Position numbers and translations under genes: made by a program. Positions 57,570 through 64,000 of a DNA stretch of 64,000 nt are shown here, piece after piece (within the stretch, counting starts at the first letter, position 1; each line of letters starts with the position of its first letter). The DNA lies in the NCBI GenBank assembly GCA_964623885.1, contig CAZUVM010000049.1, positions 1-64,000 on the forward strand, given 5' to 3'. A model generated the notes under the pieces. That model worked only from the letters and a program-made list of their open reading frames with translations, did not search any database and was not told the origin of the DNA. The stretch comes from CAZUVM01 sp964623885 (GTDB taxonomy: Bacteria; Verrucomicrobiota; Verrucomicrobiia; Limisphaerales; UBA8199).

Positions 57570-58925
57570 TTGCGCAAAATCTCGAGCGTGCGCCGGCGCT
57601 CCCAAAAAGGATCTCATAAAACCAAATCCCAGTCCGTCCTGGAGCTGCTCCGCGCTTACGAGTCGCGCAACGTCACTTATATCGAACCGGACGGTTCCTG
57701 GCCGATCGTTTGGGAGCGCGCTCGTGGAGCCTCGGTTTGGGATGCCGAGGGCAAAGAATACCTCGATTTGACAGCCGCTTTCGGCGTGGCCGCGGCCGGC
57801 CACGCTAACCCGAAAGTGGTCCGGGCGGGGCAGAGGCAGATGGGGCTTCTGTTGCACGCCATGGGCGATGTGCACCCGCACGCTCTTAAAGCTCAGTTGG
57901 CTCAAGAGCTAAGCCGGCTGACTTTCGAGCGCTGGTCGAGAGCTCAACGAGACCGAACTACTTCCACGAGCAAGACCATCTTCTGCAACTCCGGGTTCGA
58001 AGCTGTGGAGGCAGCACTCAAAACGGCGATGCTGACGACCAGCCGGCCTGGCGTCATCACCTTTGAGGGGGCCTACCACGGTTTGGGCTATGGCGCCCTC
58101 AATGCGACCCACCGCGAGCATTTTCGTTTGCCGTTCCGCGCCCAACTGAGGGAATTTGGGCACGCGATTCCATTCCCGCAGCACGAGTTGGGTGATTGCG
58201 ACGCCCGTTTGCGCCTGCTATTCCGGTCCGAAAACATCGGCGCGGTTCTGGTCGAGCCCATCCAGGCTCGGGGAGGCATCAATATTCCCCCGCCAGATTT
58301 CCTCCCGTTAGTGCGTCGTCTCTGTGACGAGCACCAGGCGCTATTGATACTCGACGAGATTTACACCGGGTTTGGACGCACCGGCACATGGTTTGCCTGT
58401 GAACACTCGCGCACTCAACCCGACTTGATCTGCCTGGGCAAGGCTTTGACCGGTGGGTTCCCGCTTTCGGCGTGCGTAGGCCGCGCCGACATTATGGACC
58501 AAGCCTGGCCGCCTTCGACGGGGGAGGCTATTCACACCAGCACTTATTTGGGCCACCCCGTAGGTTGCGCCATGGCGCTCGCGCAAATTCACGAAATCGA
58601 AACGCGCAATCTGGTGCAGCGCAGCGCAGAGCTGGGCAAATATTTAATTGAGTCTCTAAGACCGCTCGCCGCTGCGCACGGGACGCTCCGACTCGAGGCT
58701 CGCGGCTGCGGTCTCCTGGCCGGCCTTGAGTTGCTCGAGGTAAACGGTAGTCCGGCTACTGAAGCCGCCCTCAAGGCAATTAAGTTTATGCTGCATCGTG
58801 GGTTTGTGCTCCTGCCGGAGGGCGAATTCTCGAACGTGATCAGTTTCACGCCGCCCCTGACCATCACCCGCGCGCAATTGGCCAAGACCGTTAATGCCCT
58901 GGGTGAGCTGCTGGCCAGTCAATGA
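57570..58925 (+). CDS. Class III PLP-dependent aminotransferase
   Basis: This is a 451-residue fold type I aminotransferase. Visible are GKEYLDLTAAFGVAAAGHANPKV, FCNSGFEAVEAALKTA, TFEGAYHGLGYGAL, the acidic LILDEIYTGFGRTG and the PLP Lys in CLGKALTGGFPLSACVG. Relatives act on ornithine, acetylornithine, 4-aminobutyrate or similar omega-amines; the substrate is not clear. The TTG at 57570 is the first possible start, and the first 20 or so residues are basic and not conserved, so a later start is possible. Confidence 0.88.
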   Translation: MRKISSVRRRSQKGSHKTKSQSVLELLRAYESRNVTYIEPDGSWPIVWERARGASVWDAEGKEYLDLTAAFGVAAAGHANPKVVRAGQRQMGLLLHAMGDVHPHALKAQLAQELSRLTFERWSRAQRDRTTSTSKTIFCNSGFEAVEAALKTAMLTTSRPGVITFEGAYHGLGYGALNATHREHFRLPFRAQLREFGHAIPFPQHELGDCDARLRLLFRSENIGAVLVEPIQARGGINIPPPDFLPLVRRLCDEHQALLILDEIYTGFGRTGTWFACEHSRTQPDLICLGKALTGGFPLSACVGRADIMDQAWPPSTGEAIHTSTYLGHPVGCAMALAQIHEIETRNLVQRSAELGKYLIESLRPLAAAHGTLRLEARGCGLLAGLELLEVNGSPATEAALKAIKFMLHRGFVLLPEGEFSNVISFTPPLTITRAQLAKTVNALGELLASQ

Positions 58926-58967
58926 ATCTCGCCACGGCCTGAAATTACAAAGTTGCTCCAGCGCGCT

Positions 58968-59822
58968 GTGAAACTCTCCGAAATGAAGCAGATCCTGGCC
59001 GATCATAGGATTCAGCTCACGCGTTCGCTCGGCCAGAGTTTTCTGCATGATGGAAACCAGCTCCGGCGCATCGTCGAAGCTGCGCAACTGACCAAAACCG
59101 ACCGGGTGCTTGAGATTGGTCCGGGGCTGGGGCCTTTGACGCAATTATTGATCGAGCGTGCCGGCGAAGTGCTGGCCATCGAAACGGATTTGCGATTGGT
59201 GCGAGTGCTGGAAGAGCGGTTTCAGCGGCAGATTGCTTCTCCGCCACCAACCGTTCGCATTCTGCACGATGACGCTCTCGATTATCTTCGTCGTGAAGAG
59301 CGTGACTGGAACGGCTGGAAACTGGTCGCCAACCTTCCATATTCGGTGGCCTCGCCCATACTCGTGGAGTTGGCGCAAGTCGCCCACCCACCTGAGTGTC
59401 TGGTGGTCACGCTGCAACTGGAAGTCGCTCGCCGCTTGCTCGCCGGTCCAAGCACTCCTGACTATGGGGTGCTTACGCTCCTGGTACAAGCCGCCTACCA
59501 GCCGTTGGGATGGTTTAAGATTCCGAGCAGTTGCTTTTACCCCGAGCCGGAAGTTGATTCCGCCTGCGCTACGCTCGTCCGGCGCATCGAACCGTTGCTC
59601 GAGCCAAACGCCATTCCTGTTTTTGCTGCTGTCGTTAAACGTGCGTTCTCTCAACGACGCAAAATGATGCTAAAACTGCTCAAGTCCGATTGGCCGGCAG
59701 TCGACCTGTCGGGCATTTTTGAAGCACTCCAGATTCCAGTTCAGACCCGAGCAGAAAATGTGACCTTGGAGCAATTCGTTCGACTCACTGGTTGCCTCGG
59801 CCGAGACTCACACAATGAATGA
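58968..59822 (+). CDS. ksgA: 16S rRNA dimethyladenosine transferase KsgA
   Basis: The protein has about 284 residues. RSLGQSFLHDGNQLRRIVEAAQL opens the SAM-dependent methyltransferase; LEIGPGLGPLTQLL is motif I, NLPYSVASPILVELA the N6-adenine motif, and FYPEPEVDSACATLVRR and KRAFSQRRKMMLKLL are C-terminal KsgA marks. It methylates two adenines near the 3' end of 16S rRNA. I choose GTG 58968 (KLSEMKQIL) as start; TTG 58953 and ATG 58983 are alternatives. The NUDIX gene starts eight bases before its stop. Confidence 0.93.
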   Translation: MKLSEMKQILADHRIQLTRSLGQSFLHDGNQLRRIVEAAQLTKTDRVLEIGPGLGPLTQLLIERAGEVLAIETDLRLVRVLEERFQRQIASPPPTVRILHDDALDYLRREERDWNGWKLVANLPYSVASPILVELAQVAHPPECLVVTLQLEVARRLLAGPSTPDYGVLTLLVQAAYQPLGWFKIPSSCFYPEPEVDSACATLVRRIEPLLEPNAIPVFAAVVKRAFSQRRKMMLKLLKSDWPAVDLSGIFEALQIPVQTRAENVTLEQFVRLTGCLGRDSHNE

Positions 59823-60324
59823 GGAACTGTTCGACGTGGTGAATGAACGCGACGAGGTGATCGACCGCCAGACCCGCAGCACGGTGCACCGGCTGGGCCT
59901 GATGCATCGCGCCGCTCACATCCTGGTGTTTAACGCCACTGGCCAGGTTTTTCTCCAAAAGCGCTCGCTTAAAAAGGACCGTCAGCCTGGGAAATGGGAC
60001 TCCTCGGCTTCGGGTCACGTGGACGCAGGGGAGGATTACGACGCTTGTGCGGTGCGCGAGTTGCGCGAGGAGATTGGCCTGGAACTGCCCGCGCCACCCC
60101 GGCGGTTGTTCAAACTGGCTGCCTGTGCCGAAACCGATCAGGAGCATGTTTGGGTCTATCGTTGTGAAGCGGAAGGACCGTTCAATCTGAACGTCGAGGA
60201 GATCGAGCGCGGGCAGTGGCTTGCGCCCACCGCGGTCGACCGCTGGAGTAGTGAGCAACCGGGCGATTTTGCTGGAGCGTTCCGCGTGATCTGGCAACGG
60301 CTTCGGAAAACCGATTTGCGATGA
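59815..60324 (+). CDS. NUDIX hydrolase (isopentenyl-diphosphate isomerase-like group)
   Basis: This 169-residue protein carries the NUDIX box GHVDAGEDYDACAVRELREEIGLE with all conserved Glu residues. The N-terminus (ELFDVVNERDEVIDRQTRSTVHRLGLMHRAAHILVFN) is typical of the YfcD-type NUDIX group that lies near IPP isomerases in sequence. It probably hydrolyses a nucleotide or isoprenoid diphosphate. Overlap with the ksgA stop shows coupling. Confidence 0.9.
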   Translation: MNEELFDVVNERDEVIDRQTRSTVHRLGLMHRAAHILVFNATGQVFLQKRSLKKDRQPGKWDSSASGHVDAGEDYDACAVRELREEIGLELPAPPRRLFKLAACAETDQEHVWVYRCEAEGPFNLNVEEIERGQWLAPTAVDRWSSEQPGDFAGAFRVIWQRLRKTDLR

Positions 60325-60417
60325 TCCGGATTGACATGCTTTGCTCTTTCATTGCCAACCGTCGAGTGGCCTGGTTAAGATTACATCTGTCCCGGCGCGA
60401 GGCTGACACCGGTCGCG

Positions 60418-61200
60418 ATGGCTGAATACAGCGTAAAATTCGAGGTCTTTGAAGGACCACTGGACCTGCTCCTGTACCTGATCAGGAAGGAGGAGGTCGA
60501 CATTTACGAAGTGAACCTTACCGCGCTGGCCACCCAGTTCATCGAGTACATCGAAACCATGCGCCTCCTGGACTTGGAAGTGGCTGGCGAATTCCTGGTC
60601 ATGGCGGCCACGCTGATGTACATCAAAAGCAAGGAATTGTTACCCGTCGATCAGCAGGTGCAAACGGATGGGGAAGATGAAGGCGAAGACCCCCGTTGGG
60701 AATTAATCCGGCAGTTGGTTGAATACAAAAAATTTAAGGATGCGGCTGGCCAATTGGCGAGCCTGGAAGCACGACAGGAGCACATTTTCCCGCGGCTCCC
60801 CGGCAAACTGGAATTCGAAGTCGAAGCTCCTCGCGGCCCGGAAGCCTCGATTTTCGATTTGCTGAACGCGGTCAACCACGTTCTGCAGCGCTTCGGAACT
60901 CGCGGTGACCAGCGTGATATTTTCGAGGATAAATGGACCGTTAGCGAAAAAATCGAATTCCTGATGCGGATGGTCGGAGAGCGGATGCGGGTGAAATTTT
61001 CTGCACTGTTTGAGGGAGTCACCAGCCGTACCGAGGTCGTGGTCACCTTCCTGGCGCTGCTGGAACTGATCCGGCTCAAACAGATCTCGGCGGTCCAACT
61101 CGAACCATTCGGTGAAATCGAGATTTGCCGCGCCGAGCCGGTCGCTGTGCCGAGCGAGCCTGTTTCCACTCCCGCTGGAGATGCGCCGCCCACCATTTGA
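60418..61200 (+). CDS. scpA: Segregation and condensation protein A
   Basis: This 260-residue kleisin begins YSVKFEVFEGPLDLLLYLIRKEEVDIYEVNLTALATQFIEYIE, the standard ScpA N-terminus that binds SMC. The C-terminal winged helix (SALFEGVTSRTEVVVTFLALLELIRLKQISAVQ) also fits. With SMC and ScpB it organises the chromosome. scpB follows after nine bases. The ATG at 60418 is clear. Confidence 0.95.
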   Translation: MAEYSVKFEVFEGPLDLLLYLIRKEEVDIYEVNLTALATQFIEYIETMRLLDLEVAGEFLVMAATLMYIKSKELLPVDQQVQTDGEDEGEDPRWELIRQLVEYKKFKDAAGQLASLEARQEHIFPRLPGKLEFEVEAPRGPEASIFDLLNAVNHVLQRFGTRGDQRDIFEDKWTVSEKIEFLMRMVGERMRVKFSALFEGVTSRTEVVVTFLALLELIRLKQISAVQLEPFGEIEICRAEPVAVPSEPVSTPAGDAPPTI

Positions 61201-61209
61201 TTTTCATTC

Positions 61210-61911
61210 ATGGACCTAAAGTACATCCTCGAAGCAATCCTGTTTTCGGCCCAGAAGCCGCTGAGCTTGAAAGAACTTCGCGACGTTTTCGCGACCGCAG
61301 TGCAGCACGCGGAAGGCGATGAGGTGGTGCGTGGGCTCAAAAAAGTTAAAGAAGACCAATTGACTGCCGCTTTGGAAGATCTGGGGCGGGATCATGAAAC
61401 GGCGCAACGAAGCTACCGGCTGGCCTGTGTCGCCGGCTCGTGGCAATTTGTGACTCAACCCGAGTATGCCCCATGGCTCAAGGCATTGGTCGGACACAAA
61501 GCCCGGCCGCCGCGACTTTCTCAACCAGCGCTGGAGACTCTGGCGATCATTGCTTATCGCCAGCCCCTGACTCGAACTGAGATCGAGCAGGTCCGCGGCG
61601 TGGCGGTCGATGGCGTCATGCAGACCCTGTTGGAACGAGGTTTGATCGAGCAAATCGGCCGAGCAGAAGTCGTTGGCCGGCCCATGACCTACGGTACAAC
61701 CGCAGTTTTTCTCGAATACTTTGGCCTGCGCAGCCTCGAAGATCTGCCGGCCGCTGATGAGCTGCGCCGGATTCCGATCCAAAAACCCGAAACCCTAGTA
61801 ACCGCCGAGCCGGGCCTCGCCACCGCGACGCCCGAGCAACTTTCGCTGCCCGCAGATGAGCCGAAGCCGGCCGCGGAACCGGCCAAACCCGCCACCGATG
61901 AGCATTCCTGA
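61210..61911 (+). CDS. scpB: Segregation and condensation protein B
   Basis: The 233-residue protein begins LKYILEAILFSAQKPLSLKELRDVF, with LSQPALETLAIIAYRQPLTRTEIEQVRGVAVDGVMQTLLERGLIEQIGRAEVVGRPMTYGTTAVFLEYFGLRSLEDLP, the two winged helices of ScpB. The C-terminal 50 residues are Pro/Ala/Glu-rich and probably disordered. It overlaps the pheA start by 14 bases. Confidence 0.95.
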   Translation: MDLKYILEAILFSAQKPLSLKELRDVFATAVQHAEGDEVVRGLKKVKEDQLTAALEDLGRDHETAQRSYRLACVAGSWQFVTQPEYAPWLKALVGHKARPPRLSQPALETLAIIAYRQPLTRTEIEQVRGVAVDGVMQTLLERGLIEQIGRAEVVGRPMTYGTTAVFLEYFGLRSLEDLPAADELRRIPIQKPETLVTAEPGLATATPEQLSLPADEPKPAAEPAKPATDEHS

Positions 61912-62959
61912 ACATCGGAAAGCTATTGATCGCCTCGACCTGCAGTTGATCAAACTGTTGAACGAGCGGACGCGCCACGTGCTCGCCATCGGTGAAATCA
62001 AGCGCAAAGCCGGCGAGGAAATCTATGCTCCCCACCGTGAACGCGCTGTGCTCAACCGGGTCTGCCGCTTAAATCCGGGCCCGATTACCAACGAATCCCT
62101 GCAGGCCATCTACCGCGAGGTCATGTCCAGCGCCCTGTCCCTGGAAAAATCGATGCAGATTGCTTACCTGGGACCGGAGGCCACTTTTACCCACCAGGCC
62201 GCCATCCGCCGTTTCGGGGCGAGCTTGCGCTATTCTTCGCAGAAAACGATTGCCGATGTGTTCACCGAGGTCAGCAAGAGCCGCGCGGATTACGGCGTCG
62301 TCCCGGTCGAGAATTCGACCGAAGGCGTGGTGACGCATACGCTCGACATGTTCGTCGATAGCGACCTGAAAATCGTCGCCCAAATCGTGCTGCCCGTACA
62401 GCACTGCCTGCTCAGCAATGGACCGCGGTCTCAGATTAAAAGGCTTTACACGCATCCGCAGTCGCTAGGTCAATGCCGCGTTTGGGTGCAGACCAACCTT
62501 CCGCGCGTTGAGATCATTGAAACGTCCTCCAACGCGCGATCCGCGGAACTGGCCGCCAAGGAAAAAGGAACGGCCGCCATCGCCGGCATCCTGGCCGCCG
62601 AGAAGTACGACCTGGACGTCCTCGAGTACGATATCCAGGACAATGCGGCAAATGCCACCAGGTTCCTGGTACTCGGCCGCCAATGCGGGCCGCCGACGGG
62701 CAAGGACCGCACCAGCATTATGGTGAGCGTCACGGATAAAGTCGGAGCCCTACATAGCGCACTGGCAGCTTTCCGGCGCTATCGCATCAACATGACAAAA
62801 ATCGAATCGCGGCCGAGCAAGAGGAAAGCCTGGGAATATTTCTTCTTCATCGATTTCGATGGCCACGTTCAGGAAAGCAAAGTGCAAAAGGCCCTGGTCC
62901 ATTTGGGTGACCACTGCAACTTCGTCAAAGTGCTCGGGTCCTTCCCAAATTCCGAGTAG
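61898..62959 (+). CDS. pheA: Bifunctional chorismate mutase/prephenate dehydratase
   Basis: This 353-residue protein begins MSIPEHRKAIDRLDLQLIKLLNERTRHVLAIGEIKRKAG (AroQ-type chorismate mutase). The prephenate dehydratase domain follows with YLGPEATFTHQAA, the VPVENSTEGVVTHTLDM catalytic segment and the GTAAIAGILAAE block. The ACT domain is at the end, with GALHSALAAFRRYRINMTKIESRPS, the phenylalanine-binding feature. It converts chorismate to phenylpyruvate and should be feedback-inhibited by phenylalanine. The ATG at 61898 lies within the end of scpB; a further upstream start in the same frame gives non-homologous residues. Confidence 0.95.
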   Translation: MSIPEHRKAIDRLDLQLIKLLNERTRHVLAIGEIKRKAGEEIYAPHRERAVLNRVCRLNPGPITNESLQAIYREVMSSALSLEKSMQIAYLGPEATFTHQAAIRRFGASLRYSSQKTIADVFTEVSKSRADYGVVPVENSTEGVVTHTLDMFVDSDLKIVAQIVLPVQHCLLSNGPRSQIKRLYTHPQSLGQCRVWVQTNLPRVEIIETSSNARSAELAAKEKGTAAIAGILAAEKYDLDVLEYDIQDNAANATRFLVLGRQCGPPTGKDRTSIMVSVTDKVGALHSALAAFRRYRINMTKIESRPSKRKAWEYFFFIDFDGHVQESKVQKALVHLGDHCNFVKVLGSFPNSE

Positions 62960-63087
62960 CTCACTGGAGGAGCCGACGTGAGGGGGCTCGAATACAACGC
63001 GCTCAGCCGCCCCCTGTCTTGCTCACTTTACCTTAGTGGCCTTGTTTCTTTGTTGTTCGTTCCCGCCTTTCCAAGCATCCTCGCGAC

Positions 63088-64000
63088 GTGAGTCACCTGG
63101 CCCAGGCCCGTAAAGTCTTCGATATCGAATTGGCAGCGCTACGCGCCGTTCGCGGTCAATTGGACCGCGCATTCGATGCCGCGGTCGAGCTGGTTGTTGC
63201 TACTCTGCGCCAGCGAGGAAAGATAGTCATCGTCGGCATTGGCAAATCCGGCAATATCGGACACAAGATCGCCGCCACGCTGACCAGCACCGGATCCCCC
63301 AGCGTGGTGCTCAATAGCGTCGATGCCCTGCACGGCGACCTGGGCATTCTCAATGACGGCGATTTGCTCATTGCTCTGAGTTACTCCGGAGAATCCGAGG
63401 AACTGCTGAGCCTGCTGCCCGCTCTCAAGCGATTCCCATTAAAAATCATCGCGTTGACGGGCGCGTCAAAATCCTCACTCGCGCGCCACAGCGACCTCGT
63501 TCTTAATGTGCGTGTGCCCAAAGAAGCCTGCCCGTTCAACCTGGCGCCTACGGCGAGCACCACCGCCATGCTCGTCGTGGGCGACGCCTTGGCGATGGCC
63601 GTGCTGCAAGCGCGCGGGTTCAAAAAACAGGATTTCGCCCGGCTCCATCCTTCCGGGGCGATTGGGCGCGCCATGCTTGTGCGGGTTGGCGATATTATGC
63701 GCCATGGCGAACGCAATGCTGTAGCGGATCAGGATTTGACGGTGCGTGAAGGCTTGTTGGTCATGACCCGAGCCAAGAGCGGTAGCCTTAGTGTGGTCAA
63801 CGCGCGCGGAAAGCTTGTCGGCGTGTTCACCGATGGTGATTTCCGCCGACGCATCACGACCGACGAAGCTTTAATTCGATTGCTTAAAAACCGGTTGCGT
63901 GAAGTCATGACTCCCAACCCTATCTGCGTGCGCGAGGACGCCCTTTCTGCCGAAACCCTAAAAATATTCAACGAGCGGAATATCGACGACCTGATCGTGG
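63088..64000 (+). CDS. kdsD: Arabinose 5-phosphate isomerase (KdsD), 3' end beyond window
   Basis: The frame starts at GTG 63088 (SHLAQARKVFDIELAALRAV) and is still open at the last base, so the C-terminus is missing. The SIS domain (KIVIVGIGKSGNIGHKIAATLTSTGSPSVVLNSVDALHGDLGILNDGDLLIALSYSGESEEL, then HPSGAIGR) and the first CBS domain (VGDIMRHGERNAVADQDLTVREGLLVM, ending in FTDGDFRRRI) are clear. It makes arabinose 5-phosphate for KDO and lipopolysaccharide, so the organism is expected to have a Gram-negative outer membrane. Confidence 0.93.
   Translation, partial: MSHLAQARKVFDIELAALRAVRGQLDRAFDAAVELVVATLRQRGKIVIVGIGKSGNIGHKIAATLTSTGSPSVVLNSVDALHGDLGILNDGDLLIALSYSGESEELLSLLPALKRFPLKIIALTGASKSSLARHSDLVLNVRVPKEACPFNLAPTASTTAMLVVGDALAMAVLQARGFKKQDFARLHPSGAIGRAMLVRVGDIMRHGERNAVADQDLTVREGLLVMTRAKSGSLSVVNARGKLVGVFTDGDFRRRITTDEALIRLLKNRLREVMTPNPICVREDALSAETLKIFNERNIDDLIV

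Overview
The window looks like one contig from a GC-rich member of the Verrucomicrobiota, most likely of the Pedosphaera/Limisphaerales type. This is an inference, drawn from two prepilin-leader proteins with the FTLIELLVV signature, a giant secreted choice-of-anchor/beta-helix protein ending in the FYRxR tail, a small RDxxTGxYYxG-type protein, an S23-type four-helix protein and the general gene mix. No rRNA is present. Two tRNA genes are visible.

Layout. Positions 1-3282 hold the 3' end of mazG and a hybrid histidine kinase/response regulator pair. Positions 3329-12880 are one minus-strand operon of five genes that pairs circularly permuted ATP-grasp enzymes and alpha-E proteins (once split, once fused) with two transglutaminase-like proteins; it probably makes and trims a peptide. 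Positions 13185-15383 hold an M29 aminopeptidase and a TPR protein. Positions 15676-30933 are a single 5,085-residue secreted protein built from eight beta-helix modules, Ig-like domains and an FG-GAP region. Positions 31263-36054 are a decayed accessory stretch: a small conserved-looking gene, two prepilin-like genes, an aquaporin pseudogene, a doubly truncated tyrosine recombinase, and a GIY-YIG nuclease gene bracketed by two 119-bp palindromic repeats next to tRNA-Asp. Positions 36267-42066 hold DedA, a sugar symporter with a GH94-type phosphorylase, and a HEAT-repeat protein.

The most interesting part is 42189-49076. An intact tRNA-Glu is followed 6.8 kb later by a perfect 33-bp copy of its 3' end. 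The DNA in between is one minus-strand operon behind a clear fluoride riboswitch: fluc/crcB, a DUF190 gene, a CPA2 antiporter, uspA, enolase (the classic fluoride target), then an AAA/STAND-like ATPase and a dynamin-like GTPase that is split by an in-frame TAG. This reads as a mobile fluoride-resistance island whose last genes have no obvious place in known fluoride biology.

Positions 49076-52459 contain an ECF sigma/anti-sigma pair and a divergent metallophosphoesterase-membrane protein-cytochrome c operon. Both units are preceded by the same bipartite motif with identical spacing (GGAATAA-N16-GTCTkG), suggesting one small regulon. Positions 52468-64000 are mostly housekeeping: a ThDP-dependent 2-oxo acid decarboxylase, a VapBC-like toxin-antitoxin pair, glutamate dehydrogenase, QueE, a class III aminotransferase, KsgA, a NUDIX hydrolase, ScpA, ScpB, PheA and the start of KdsD.
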